A stretch of 49,478 bases of DNA from Sabulicella rubraurantiaca (GCF_017355885.1 NZ_JAFEUU010000023.1:1-49478), one strand, 5' to 3'; counted from the first letter of the stretch, positions 34,040 to 42,968 are shown. Program-made: numbers and translations. Notes: a model not told the origin generated them from the sequence alone.

Positions 34040-35250
34040 CCACGCACCAGGGGACACGCAGATTGGGAGAGGGGCCGGTACGCCTCCTCTGCCGGGACAG
34101 TCGCTCGGAGCTTGTAGTAGTCCCACGCACCACGCGACTCGCCGGGCGATTTCACCTCATAGACATACATTTCGTGGACCATCCGCCCGTCCATGCGGAT
34201 GCGGCCATTCTTGGCGAAGAAGTCATTGATGGGGGTCTCCCGCATGCGTTGCATCACGGCGGTCGCGTCAAGCGTGCCTTCCGCCTGCACCGCGCGCAGC
34301 CAATGCGCGGTCGAGGAGTAGTCGCCCGCGTCGCCCATGTGCGGCATGCGGTTCCGGATGGCCAAGAAGCGGCGCGCCCACGCGCGCGTCTCCTCATCGC
34401 GGTCCCAATAGAAGCCGTTCGTCAGCACCATACCCTGCGCGACCTCAAGCCCCAGCGCATGCACGTCAGGGAGCCAGGTCAACAGCCCGACGACGGTCTG
34501 GCGCCCACCGCGTCGCAAGCCGAACTCATGTGCGGCCTTCACGGCGTTGATGAACACCGTCCCCGAGCCAGCGATAGCGACGACCTGGGCGCCAGAGCCC
34601 TGGGCACGCAACAGGAAGGAGGAGAGGTCGGGGCTTTCCACTGGATAGCGGACCGCGCCGACGACGCGCCCGCCCAGGCCCCGGACCACCTCCATCGTGT
34701 CGCTCTCAAGCGCGTGGCCAAAGGCATAATCCGCGGTGAGGAAAAACCAGCTCTGCCGGTTCTCGCGCATCAAGGTGGTGGCCGTGCCACGGGCGAGCGC
34801 GACCGTGTCATACGCGTAGTGGATGCTGTTTGGTGTGCATCCTTCGTTCGTGAGTCGCGACGAGCCTGAACCATTGACGATCGCGATGCGGCCACGCTCC
34901 CGCGCCACGCTGGTCACAGCCAGGGCCACCGCCGAGTTGATGAGATTGGCGATGAGGTGGACGTCGTGGCGGTCATACCATTCTCGTGCACGGCTGACGG
35001 CGATGTCGGGGCGGTTCTGGTGGTCGGCGACCACCACCTCGACGGGCCGCCCCAGCAGCTGGCCGCCATGGTCCTGCACCGCCATGCGCACCGCCGTCGC
35101 GGCACCTTCACCCGCCTGGTCCGAGAATTGGCCGGACATGTCGGTCAGCACGCCGATCCGGATTGGGCCCGTGCCCTGCGCCAGGGCCGGCAGGGCAGTG
35201 AGGCTCAAGGCCCCTGCCCCGAGGGTTCGGCGGGTGATGCTCGACGTCAT
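34036..35250 (-). CDS. Branched-chain-type ABC transporter substrate-binding protein, cluster B
   Basis: This 404-residue Peripla_BP_6 protein has twin arginines (ITRRTLGAGALSLTALPALAQG), so Tat export is likely. IRIGVLTDMSGQFSDQAGEGA is the typical N-terminal lobe. It resembles aromatic/organic-acid binding proteins of the LivK/HbpA type. AAGGAGA stands before ATG 35250 (the longer frame to 35415 is shadow); the stop overlaps the ligase start by 4 nt. It should deliver the substrate that the ligase then activates; no LivH/M/F/G permease or ATPase genes are in the window, so these must be encoded elsewhere. Confidence 0.88.
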   Translation of the reverse strand: MTSSITRRTLGAGALSLTALPALAQGTGPIRIGVLTDMSGQFSDQAGEGAATAVRMAVQDHGGQLLGRPVEVVVADHQNRPDIAVSRAREWYDRHDVHLIANLINSAVALAVTSVARERGRIAIVNGSGSSRLTNEGCTPNSIHYAYDTVALARGTATTLMRENRQSWFFLTADYAFGHALESDTMEVVRGLGGRVVGAVRYPVESPDLSSFLLRAQGSGAQVVAIAGSGTVFINAVKAAHEFGLRRGGRQTVVGLLTWLPDVHALGLEVAQGMVLTNGFYWDRDEETRAWARRFLAIRNRMPHMGDAGDYSSTAHWLRAVQAEGTLDATAVMQRMRETPINDFFAKNGRIRMDGRMVHEMYVYEVKSPGESRGAWDYYKLRATVPAEEAYRPLSQSACPLVRG

Positions 35251-35330
35251 GGACGGTCTCCTTCCCTGCGGGGTCTTTTGCAGGCCACCCCTCTTCGGGG
35301 ACGGAGACTTGCATAACGGGACTTCCACGA

Positions 35331-36305
35331 TCAAGCGGGTTTGTCGGAAGCCCCTTCCAGCGAATAGCCGGTCACGTATCGCACGCGTCGCGCCGAAACC
35401 GGCCTTCCGCAACATGAGCAGACGACCTGAGGCGTAAGGGGCTGCCCGGTCCTAGCATCCTCGAAGGACAGGTTCTGCTTGCGTTCAGGGATCAGCCAAC
35501 GGTCCGCCCAGGCTTTCATCAGGGCCAGCGGCCCAAATAGCTCCTCGCCTTCTGATGTGAGCGCGTATGCGCCACGCCCGCCGCCCTCAATCAGGCCGCC
35601 CGCGGCCAGGGTCTTCAGGCGGTCAGAGAGGATGTTCGTGGCGATGCCAAGATTGCGATGGATTTCGTCGAAACGCGTGTTCCCGTGGAACATCTCCCGG
35701 AGGATGAGGAAGCTCCATCGGTCCCCGACGATGGAGAGGGTGCGTTCCACAGAGCAGGGGCGGCGGCCGACCACCTGGCCGTCGCGCCAGGGCCTGCGCG
35801 AGCGCGTGGCCGGCTCAGCGGGGCGCCAGTAGCCAGCAGCGATCCGGAACCGAATCCCTGCTGCGCGGACGGGCTGTCCCGTCTCAGCCCACAGGGTGCG
35901 AGGCGCGAACCAGCTGCGGCAGTCCAAGTGGAACAGGGCAAGGGGCGGAACACCCTTCTGCAGCCACCGGTCCCCAAAGGCGAGGAGAGAAAGGAAGACC
36001 GGAAAGAGGTCTATCCCCTTGGGCGTCAGGGAATAGGCCTTCCAGCGCGAGCCAGGCTCAAGGTCGCGGGCCGCGAAGACTCCCGCCTCAACCAGCTTGT
36101 CCAGGGTGGCGGACAAGGTTGTGCGGGAAATGCCAAGCCGCTCTTGAAAGTCCCCGAAGCGCCGTGCCGCGAAGAATGCCTCGCGCACCACAAGAAAAGT
36201 CCAGGTGTCGCCGATCACCGACAGCGCCTTGGCCATCGCGCAGTCGCGCTCTGAGCCAACGGGAACCTCCTTGTCGGGACGTGCCCCCTCCATGCCATCC
36301 ATCAT
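35331..36305 (-). CDS. Tandem HxlR-family regulator (two winged-helix domains fused)
   Basis: This 324-residue protein contains two HxlR winged-helix domains in tandem: residues 17-115 (RDCAMAKALSVIGDTWTFLVVREAF, then FGDFQERLGISRTTL) and residues 180-270 (CSVERTLSIVGDRWSFLILREMF, then FDEIHRNLGIATNIL). Each is followed by a similar C-terminal tail, the last with a CSCCGRP motif that may bind a metal or act as a redox switch. HxlR proteins are normally about 110-150 residues and dimeric. The gene sits between the two arms of cluster B and is therefore its likely regulator. AGGAGG precedes the start; ATG 36302 is equally possible. Confidence 0.85.
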   Translation of the reverse strand: MMDGMEGARPDKEVPVGSERDCAMAKALSVIGDTWTFLVVREAFFAARRFGDFQERLGISRTTLSATLDKLVEAGVFAARDLEPGSRWKAYSLTPKGIDLFPVFLSLLAFGDRWLQKGVPPLALFHLDCRSWFAPRTLWAETGQPVRAAGIRFRIAAGYWRPAEPATRSRRPWRDGQVVGRRPCSVERTLSIVGDRWSFLILREMFHGNTRFDEIHRNLGIATNILSDRLKTLAAGGLIEGGGRGAYALTSEGEELFGPLALMKAWADRWLIPERKQNLSFEDARTGQPLTPQVVCSCCGRPVSARRVRYVTGYSLEGASDKPA

Positions 36306-36425
36306 CCGCCTCCTCTATCGCGCCGCTTCCGCGCTTGAAATCGCCCAGGGATTGTGGTCTTCTCCTGCAAGTCCAGTTATGAAAGCAATAAGCAGGCGCA
36401 GGGCAGCGTCAGGAGGATCCGGCCA

Positions 36426-36884
36426 GTGGGAGACACACGAACCGACCGCGTGCCCACCGAGCCTTCGCGGCGCCTGGATTTTCCCGTTTCCGTGGACATC
36501 ACCACGCGCTGGGCGGACAACGACGCCTATGGCCACGTCAACAAGGTCGCCTACTACGCCTTCTTCGACACAGCCGTGAACCAGTGGCTGATCACGCAGG
36601 GCATCCTCGATATTGCTCGCAGCCCACTCGCCGGCCTCGTCGCCGAGACGGGCTGCCGCTACCGGCGCCCCCTTGCCTATCCGCAGCCGGTTTCCGTGGG
36701 GATGCGCGTTGCGAGGCTCGGGATCTCATCCGTCCGCTACGACGACGCAGTGTTCAGTGAAGGGTGCGACGAGGCAGTGGCCGAGGGTCATTTCACGCAT
36801 GTCTATGTAGACCGCGCCACGGGCCGACCCGCACGGCTCCCAACAAAGTGGCGCCGTCTCTTTGAGACGATTGCCGCGCCATGA
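36426..36884 (+). CDS. Acyl-CoA thioesterase (4HBT hot-dog family), cluster B
   Basis: This hot-dog-fold thioesterase has TRWADNDAYGHVNKVAYYAFFD (with Asp33 and His37) like 4-hydroxybenzoyl-CoA thioesterases and YbgC relatives. It hydrolyses an acyl-CoA, probably the product of this pathway. GTG 36426 (152 residues) has AGGAGGAT 10 nt upstream and is preferred; an ATG at 36354 would add 24 low-quality residues. The stop overlaps the next start by ATGA. It heads the rightward arm of cluster B. Confidence 0.82.
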   Translation: MGDTRTDRVPTEPSRRLDFPVSVDITTRWADNDAYGHVNKVAYYAFFDTAVNQWLITQGILDIARSPLAGLVAETGCRYRRPLAYPQPVSVGMRVARLGISSVRYDDAVFSEGCDEAVAEGHFTHVYVDRATGRPARLPTKWRRLFETIAAP

Positions 36885-37744
36885 AGCCCCCGCCGTTCGA
36901 CTATTCACGGCCAACGAGCCTTCCGGAGGCCCTCGCGCTTCTGGGCCCCGACAGCAAGGTCATCGCAGGCGGCCAGAGCCTATTGCCCATGCTGAACTTC
37001 CGGCTGCTCCGGCCGTCCCTGCTGGTGGACATCGGCCGCATCCAATCCCTCAGGGGGCTTCATGAGACGCCCACTCACCTGGAGATCGGTGCCACCACCT
37101 CCCACCGCACGCTCGAGACACATCCGCTCGTCGCGGCGCGTTTCCCTGTACTGGCAGAGGCGATGCGACATGTCGCGCACTTGGCCATTCGGAACCGGGG
37201 AACGATTGGGGGAAGTCTCTCCCACGCAGATCCAGCCGCCGAGCACCCGATGCTCGCCCTGCTGCTGGACGCCCAGATCCAGGCTGCTGGCCCATCTGGC
37301 AAGCGCCAGATCCCAGCGAGGAAGTTCTTCCAGGGCAGCCTCACCACTGCCCTGCTGGAGGACGAGATGGTGGTGGCGGTGCGGCTGCCTTGGCTCCGCC
37401 CAGGCACGGGATGGGGCTTCGAGGAGTTCGCGCTCCGGGCCGGTGACTTCGCCACAGCCTGCGCCGCGGCCCTGCTCCGCGCCGGGCCAGACGGGCGCAT
37501 CACTGAGGCACGCCTCGCCCTGATGGGGGTGGATGAGACCGCGCTGCGAGTTCCGGAGGCGGAAGCACTCCTGCTGGGCTCGTCGCCTTCCGCGTTTGGC
37601 GAGGCCGCGAGGCTCGCGCAGGCCGCAGTCCGCCCGGCCACCGACATACGCGCCTCCTCCGGGTTCCGCCGCCACTTGGTCGGCGTCCTTGTCGGGCGGG
37701 CGCTCGAGGCGGCCTGGGGCCGCGCAAGGGAGGGACAGGCATGA
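36881..37744 (+). CDS. Xanthine dehydrogenase family FAD-binding subunit, cluster B
   Basis: This 287-residue CoxM-like subunit has the IAGGQSLLPMLNFRLLRPSLLVDIG segment, RNRGTIGGSLSHADPAAEHP, and the C-terminal SGFRRHLVGVLVGRAL. It accepts electrons from the 2Fe-2S subunit encoded next. ATGA overlaps occur on both ends (36881 and 37741). It differs from the cluster A FAD subunit in most positions outside these motifs, so the two operons are not a recent duplication. No 4Fe-4S domain insertion is present. Confidence 0.93.
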   Translation: MKPPPFDYSRPTSLPEALALLGPDSKVIAGGQSLLPMLNFRLLRPSLLVDIGRIQSLRGLHETPTHLEIGATTSHRTLETHPLVAARFPVLAEAMRHVAHLAIRNRGTIGGSLSHADPAAEHPMLALLLDAQIQAAGPSGKRQIPARKFFQGSLTTALLEDEMVVAVRLPWLRPGTGWGFEEFALRAGDFATACAAALLRAGPDGRITEARLALMGVDETALRVPEAEALLLGSSPSAFGEAARLAQAAVRPATDIRASSGFRRHLVGVLVGRALEAAWGRAREGQA

Positions 37745-38205
37745 CCACGATCCGCCTCACCGTGAACGGGGAGCAGCATGAGGCGGAGGCCGAACCGCGG
37801 ATGCTTCTGTCTGACTTCCTGCGCGGCCCGCTGGGCCTCACGGGAACTCATGTGGGCTGCGAGCATGGCGTTTGTGGCGCGTGCACCATTCTGCTGGATG
37901 GCGCGAGCGTGCGCTCATGCCTGTGCTTGGCGGTTCAGGCCGATGGCTGCACGGTGGAGACTGTGGAGGCACTCGGCACACCCGCTGCGCTCTCCCCCCT
38001 TCAAGAGGCTTTCCGCGCCCATCACGCCCTGCAGTGCGGGTTTTGCACGCCAGGGATGCTGATGACCGCCACAGACATGCTGCGGAACCACCCCCTGACC
38101 ACGGAGGAAGAGGTGCGAGAGGCACTGTCAGGCAATCTCTGCCGCTGCACGGGTTACCAGCACATCGTGGATGCCGTCATGGCGGTGGCGAGGACACGGG
38201 CATGA
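37741..38205 (+). CDS. Xanthine dehydrogenase family 2Fe-2S subunit, cluster B
   Basis: This 154-residue small subunit has the motifs CEHGVCGACTILLDG, CGFCTPGM and CRCTGYQ. It begins TTIRLTVNGEQHEAEAEPRM, the usual ferredoxin-like front. It is cotranslated with the FAD subunit (ATGA overlap) and with the metallo-beta-lactamase gene (ATGA at 38202). It relays electrons from the molybdenum site to FAD in the cytoplasm. Confidence 0.95.
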   Translation: MTTIRLTVNGEQHEAEAEPRMLLSDFLRGPLGLTGTHVGCEHGVCGACTILLDGASVRSCLCLAVQADGCTVETVEALGTPAALSPLQEAFRAHHALQCGFCTPGMLMTATDMLRNHPLTTEEEVREALSGNLCRCTGYQHIVDAVMAVARTRA

Positions 38206-38966
38206 GGCTGCACCTGCTCGAGGTAGGCCGGCTGCGCATGCGACGCTCAACCTATATCCCCGATGCGCCGCGAGAGGAGACGGTGGAGATTCCCGTCCCG
38301 GCCTACTTGGTTCGCCATAAGGGCGGGAACATCCTGATCGACACCGGCTGCAACCCACGCCTTCCTGACGACCCGACGGGTGTGTGGGGTGGCTTGAGCC
38401 GGGTCATGACCCCGCTGCACGACCGTGAGACGCACATCGGCACCGCCCTGGCTGGTCTGGGCCTCGTGCCGGACGACGTGGATCTTGTGATCCTGTCGCA
38501 CCTGCATGTGGATCATGCCGGCGCGAATTCGCTGTTCCAGAGGGCTTCGTTCCTGCTCCACGAGGCTGAACTTTCGGCAGCCCGTGCGCCGGACGCCGAG
38601 GCCAAGGGGTACCTTCGTGCCGAGTGGGAGGTGGACCGCCCCTTCACCGAGGTCTCAGGCGAAACGCATGACGTCCTGGGCGATGAGCGGTTCGTGCTCC
38701 ACCACTTTCCGGGCCACACGCCGGGCCTGATGGGCGCGCTGTTGCGCCTGGAGCGCGACGGCCCGGTGCTACTGGGCACGGACGCGGTCCCGATGATGGA
38801 GGTGTTGCGGCGTGACCTGGTGCCGCGAAACAACCTGGACGCCGAGGCAACTCGCGCCAGCCTTGCGAAGGCACGGGCGCTCCAGGCGGAGGGCGCCTTG
38901 CTCGTCTGCGGCCACGACCCGACGCAATGGCCAGGGCTGCGACATGGAGCCGAGGGCTACGCATGA
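38202..38966 (+). CDS. Metallo-beta-lactamase-fold hydrolase (AHL lactonase-like) within cluster B
   Basis: This 254-residue protein has the HxHxDH motif (His100, His102, Asp104, His105 in SHLHVDHAG), FPGHTPG and the later LLGTDAVP and CGHDPTQW that supply the remaining zinc ligands. The layout resembles AHL lactonase/AttM-type hydrolases. It is encoded between the 2Fe-2S and molybdenum subunits with ATGA overlaps on both sides, unusual for a three-subunit cassette. It may open a lactone or ring hydrolytically, or have an accessory role with the molybdenum subunit; neither is shown by sequence. Confidence 0.88.
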   Translation: MRLHLLEVGRLRMRRSTYIPDAPREETVEIPVPAYLVRHKGGNILIDTGCNPRLPDDPTGVWGGLSRVMTPLHDRETHIGTALAGLGLVPDDVDLVILSHLHVDHAGANSLFQRASFLLHEAELSAARAPDAEAKGYLRAEWEVDRPFTEVSGETHDVLGDERFVLHHFPGHTPGLMGALLRLERDGPVLLGTDAVPMMEVLRRDLVPRNNLDAEATRASLAKARALQAEGALLVCGHDPTQWPGLRHGAEGYA

Positions 38967-41302
38967 ATGCCGAGATGCGCCCCAAGCATGTCGGGAGCCG
39001 GGTCCCGCGGCGGGAAGATCCCCGCCTGCTGACGGGCGAGGGTCGCTTTGTCGCTGATCTGATGGGGCCGGGAACGCTCCACCTCGCGATCCGGCGGAGC
39101 GAGCACGGCCACGCCCGCATCATGCGGATCGGCACCGAGGCCGCCGCCGCCATGCCCGGTGTTGTCGCGGTGGTGACCGCTTCCGGTCTCGCCGGTGCGC
39201 TCCAGCCTGTCCACGCCACCTCCCGCATGCCCCGTTATCAGGCGACGGCGACGCGCGCCTTGGCGGAGGGCAAGCTGCGCTATGTCGGCGAGCCGGTTGC
39301 CGCAGTCCTCGCCACAAGCCGCTACCTCGCCGAGGACGCGGCAGAGATGATCGAGGTGGAGGCTGAGCCCCTCCCTGAACTCTCCGATCCCGAGGCGGCG
39401 GCGCTCCCGGACGCACCGGTGCTCAATCCGGGGACATCCTCCAACATCCTCGTCGAGCGCGTCTTCGGCCGAGGCGCAGTGGAGGAGGTTCTGATGGGCG
39501 CGGCCGTCCGTGTCGGCGGGCGCTTCCGCTTCCGGCGGAAGGCTCCGGTTGCGATTGAGCCGCGTGCTTGCCTCGCGGAAGTCGAAAAGGGCAGCGGGCG
39601 CCTGACCCTTCATTCCTCCACACAGGTGCCGGGCATCCTTCGCGACGCCCTATCCGAGGCGCTGGACTTGCCCGGGCACCTGATCCGAGTGGTGGCGCCC
39701 GACGTGGGAGGGGGCTTCGGTGGCAAGGCATCTCTCTACCCGGAGGAGCTGCTCGTCTGCGCACTGGCCCGCCGCTTCCGTAAGACGATCGGGTGGATCG
39801 CGGACCGTCTGGAGGATTTGGTCTCCACATCCCATGGCTTTGACGAGATCGTGGATGCCGAACTTGGTCTGGACGCAGATGGCGGTCTGGCCGCGCTGAC
39901 TGCAGAAATCCTTGGCGACGTGGGCGCGGGGTCCATCTATCCCTGGACCGCCGCGCTGGAGCCGGTGCAGGTCGCGTCCTTCCTCCCAGGCCCCTACCGG
40001 CTGCCAGCCTATCGTGGGTCGGTGCGGGCAGTCGCGACGAGCAAGGCGCCAACCGGCCCCTATCGCGGCGTCGGGCGTCCAATTGCAGCTTTCGTGATGG
40101 AGCGGCTCATGGACATGGCGGCGGCGCGCCTCGGGCTCGACCCCGTCGAAATACGCCGCCGGAACCTCATTCGGCCGGAGGAATTCCCCTACAAAATCGG
40201 CTCAGGCATTGTCTGGGACCGGTCGGGCTTCCACGAAAGTCTTGAGGCGGCCTGCAAGGCAGGTGGTTACGCCGCCCTGCGCGAGGAACAGGCCAAGCTA
40301 CGAGCGGAAGGCCGCAAGGTCGGCGTTGGCATCGCCTGCTACGCCGAGCTGACAGGCATTGGCTCGCGCATCTCCGCCGCGCCTGGCATGCCGATCAACA
40401 CCGGAACGGAGACCGCACGGATCGAGCTGGACTCCACGGGCGCGGTGACGGCGCGTTTCGGCGTCGCCTCGCATGGCCAGGGGCTGGAGACGACCCTGGC
40501 CCAAGTGATCGCAGATGAGCTGGGCGCGCGGCTGCAGGACATCCACATTGTGCAGGGTGACAGTGCCGCAGTCCCACACGGCACCGGCACCTATGCCAGC
40601 CGCTCCGCGGTGCTGGCTGGGGGCGCCGCGACGCTCGCTGCACGGACGCTGCGCGCGAAGGTGACGGAGGCGGCCGCGCACCTGCTCGAGGCCTCACCCG
40701 GAGACCTGGAGGCGCACGACAGCCGTGTCATGGTCGCCGGCACCGACCGTGGCCTGTCCTTCCGCGAGGTGGCGCGCGCCGTCTACTCGGAGATGGGACG
40801 TTTTCCCCGCGACGCGCGCCCTGAACTGGAGGCCTCCGAAACCTACGACCCCTACTTCGGCACCACCGCCTCCGCCACGCACCTCGCCGTGGTTGAGGTT
40901 GATCCCGGGACATATGGGGTGAGGCTCCTCCGGTACGTGGTGGCGGAGGATTGCGGCAAGATGATCAACCCGATGGTCGTGGACGGCCAGGTCCATGGGG
41001 GCGTGGCACAAGGCATCGGCGCGGCACTTCTCGAGGAGGTGGTCTATGACGAGCGCAGCCAGATCGTGACAGCGAGCCTCGTCGATTACAGCATCCCGAC
41101 AGCAGCCGAAATTCCGCGCATGCTGGTCCACCATGTCGAGTCTGGCCCAGCGCCCACCCTCGGCGGGTTCCGCGGGATGGGTGAAGGCGGGACGATCGGT
41201 GCCCCGGCCGCCATCGCCAATGCGCTCAGTGACGCGCTTGGCATCAGCGTGCAGGAACTGCCGGCGACAGCCGAGCGTCTGTTCCGCGCCACGAATCTCT
41301 GA
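38963..41302 (+). CDS. Xanthine dehydrogenase family molybdopterin-binding subunit, cluster B
   Basis: This 779-residue large subunit begins GSRVPRREDPRLLTGEGRFVADL, the CoxL/form II N-terminal signature. It carries DVGGGFGGKASLYPEE, the GPYRGVGRP molybdopterin loop, and MGEGGTIGAPAA with the catalytic Glu. The AYRGAGR-like loop, without the CODH Cys, indicates a carboxylate/aldehyde/heterocycle hydroxylase rather than CO dehydrogenase. ATG 38963 overlaps the hydrolase stop (ATGA). The SDR gene starts 15 bp after its end. Confidence 0.93.
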   Translation: MNAEMRPKHVGSRVPRREDPRLLTGEGRFVADLMGPGTLHLAIRRSEHGHARIMRIGTEAAAAMPGVVAVVTASGLAGALQPVHATSRMPRYQATATRALAEGKLRYVGEPVAAVLATSRYLAEDAAEMIEVEAEPLPELSDPEAAALPDAPVLNPGTSSNILVERVFGRGAVEEVLMGAAVRVGGRFRFRRKAPVAIEPRACLAEVEKGSGRLTLHSSTQVPGILRDALSEALDLPGHLIRVVAPDVGGGFGGKASLYPEELLVCALARRFRKTIGWIADRLEDLVSTSHGFDEIVDAELGLDADGGLAALTAEILGDVGAGSIYPWTAALEPVQVASFLPGPYRLPAYRGSVRAVATSKAPTGPYRGVGRPIAAFVMERLMDMAAARLGLDPVEIRRRNLIRPEEFPYKIGSGIVWDRSGFHESLEAACKAGGYAALREEQAKLRAEGRKVGVGIACYAELTGIGSRISAAPGMPINTGTETARIELDSTGAVTARFGVASHGQGLETTLAQVIADELGARLQDIHIVQGDSAAVPHGTGTYASRSAVLAGGAATLAARTLRAKVTEAAAHLLEASPGDLEAHDSRVMVAGTDRGLSFREVARAVYSEMGRFPRDARPELEASETYDPYFGTTASATHLAVVEVDPGTYGVRLLRYVVAEDCGKMINPMVVDGQVHGGVAQGIGAALLEEVVYDERSQIVTASLVDYSIPTAAEIPRMLVHHVESGPAPTLGGFRGMGEGGTIGAPAAIANALSDALGISVQELPATAERLFRATNL

Positions 41303-41316
41303 GAGAGGAGAAGTTC

Positions 41317-42066
41317 ATGCTGAAAGGAAAAGTCGCCGTCGTGACGGGCGGCGGGCGGGACGTGGGGCGCGCGATCGCGCTGGCGCTCGCCGGTGAAGGG
41401 GCGTCGGTTGCCGTCAATTATCGCCACTCCGCCGAGGAGGCCGAGGCAGTTGTGCGGGAGATCACTGCCGCGGGCGGTCGTGCCGTTGCTGTGCAAGCGG
41501 ACGTGACCGACTACCCGGCAGTCCAGGCCATGATGAGACGCGTGGCGGAGGAGATGGGCGGGATCGATATCCTTGTAAACAACGCGGGGATCGCCCTTCG
41601 GCAGCGCTTTCTCGAGACCGGCCCCACAGAGTGGAAGTCGCAGATCGACGCGTGCCTCTATGGCGCGATCCACTGCTGCCATGCGGCGGGGCCCATGATC
41701 GAGGCACGCAAGAATGGGCGTATCATCTCGCTCGTGGGCGACAGCTCGCGCGTCGGGGAGTCCGGGCTTGCCATCGTTGCGGCGGCACGCGGCGGCACGA
41801 TCGCACTCATGAAATCCTTGGCGCGGGAGATGGGACGGTCAGGCACCACCTGCAACACGGTGAGCCTTGGCCTCATCGAGACGCAGCACTCCGACAAGGC
41901 GTGGCTGGAGGCGAACCGCGAGAAGCTCGTGAAGCTCTACTCCATCCGGCGCCTTGGCACACCCGAGGACGTGGCGCCGACTGTCCTTCATCTCGCCTCA
42001 CCTGGCGCAGCCTGGGTCACGGGCCAAGTGATCAGCGTCAGTGGCGGTTTCAGTATGGTCGGCTGA
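41317..42066 (+). CDS. SDR-family protein with all catalytic residues replaced
   Basis: This 249-residue Rossmann-fold protein has the coenzyme motif TGGGRDVG and NNAG, so it should still bind NAD(P). In alignment with classical SDRs such as BadH, the catalytic Asn, Ser, Tyr and Lys correspond here to Cys113, Gly141, Val154 and Arg158, in AIVAAARGG where YxxxK is expected. The family-wide geometry is otherwise kept (VTGQVISVSGG near the C-terminus). It is the last gene of cluster B, 15 bp after the molybdenum subunit. It may act as a non-canonical enzyme or a regulatory pseudoenzyme. GAGAGGAG precedes ATG 41317. Confidence 0.88.
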   Translation: MLKGKVAVVTGGGRDVGRAIALALAGEGASVAVNYRHSAEEAEAVVREITAAGGRAVAVQADVTDYPAVQAMMRRVAEEMGGIDILVNNAGIALRQRFLETGPTEWKSQIDACLYGAIHCCHAAGPMIEARKNGRIISLVGDSSRVGESGLAIVAAARGGTIALMKSLAREMGRSGTTCNTVSLGLIETQHSDKAWLEANREKLVKLYSIRRLGTPEDVAPTVLHLASPGAAWVTGQVISVSGGFSMVG

Positions 42067-42112
42067 GCCCCTCCACGAATAGGCAATGCTCTAAGGCTGA
42101 ATGCCGCAACAA

Positions 42113-42137
42113 GCGGGGTCCGCACCCCGCCTGCTTT
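42113..42137 (+). terminator. Terminator-like hairpin after cluster B
   Basis: GCGGGG, a 6-nt loop and CCCCGC (42113-42130), followed by ctgcttt, 47 bp after the SDR stop. The T-tract is weak, so termination may be partial. Confidence 0.5.
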
Positions 42138-42228
42138 GGACTTCGAGGACGTGACTGACAGGAAGTCCTCGCTCCAAGAACCCGCTTCAGAATGGAGACC
42201 GAATGGCCGAGACGGGAGGAAAGCGGGT

Positions 42229-42786
42229 CTACACCTCATACCTTCTCAGCCCGGGCCAGAGCGAGACCCAACCCTTGGACTACACACGCCGCTCATGGAC
42301 GACGCGCTTGTCGCCCATGAAGCGCGGCGTGGGGCGCAGCGCGAGGCCGAGCAGATCCTCAAGCCCGAAGGGGGCCGCGACTTCGCAGCCGTCCGGCCCG
42401 CGCCGCCGGGCGGTAACCGCCGTGGCGGTCTCGGGCCAGCCGCGCATGGCCTCCACTGCCGAGGCGTAGGGCGCGTCGCCGTTGCGTAGGTGCATCCGCG
42501 CTTGGTTTTTCACGGACCATGCGGCCGCGGGCTCCGCGGCCCGCAACGCCACCTCAAGCTGGCGGTCGGTGCTCACGTCGGCCTGGACAGTATCGTGTCA
42601 GATGACGTCGATGTCGCCGGTTGGGGGCAAGGGGGCCCGTCCGTGCAGATGGTCCCACACGGCGTTACGGACGAAGCCCGCCCCGATCCAGCAGTCTGTG
42701 AGGCCAAGGGCAGCGACCAAACCCAAGAGCCTCCAGCGGAGCGGATCCGCGCGTAGAACAGAACTGACGCGAGCGGCAGTATCCAT
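42229..42786 (-). pseudogene. Nucleotidyltransferase-family protein (DUF925/COG3575), interrupted by two stops
   Basis: The minus frame from ATG 42786 reads a complete COG3575-type nucleotidyltransferase: RWRLLGLVAALGL, CWIGAGFVRNAVWDHLHG, GDIDVI, then WSVKNQARMHLRNGDAPYAS, WPETATAV and GCEVAAPFGLEDL. After the essential Asp motif GDIDVI comes a TGA (where a Trp is usual) and near the end a TAG (42280-42282) before SKGWVSLWPGL. All parts are in one frame, so two point mutations explain the damage. The plus-strand frame over it is a shadow. No function remains unless stops are read through. Confidence 0.8.
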
Positions 42787-42942
42787 CGCTGGACTTTACA
42801 GGCAGCGGAGATCGCAGGGAATGTCAGCGGAGGGACGGAGGCGGATGTTCCGGCGTCAGTCTGAAGCAGGCTCTAAGAGTAGGGGGCTCACAAAAACGCG
42901 TATCTGCTCACGGCTTCGGTTCGTTTTGCGGCAAGCTTTAGA

Positions 42943-42968
42943 GCCGGGCGCCACACCCGGCCCTTTTT
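42943..42968 (+). terminator. Intrinsic terminator-like hairpin
   Basis: GCCGGG, a 7-nt loop, CCCGGC then ccTTTTT. No gene on the plus strand clearly ends just before it, so it may end a small RNA or a lost gene. The upstream sequence 42787-42942 shows no confident coding region. Confidence 0.55.
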
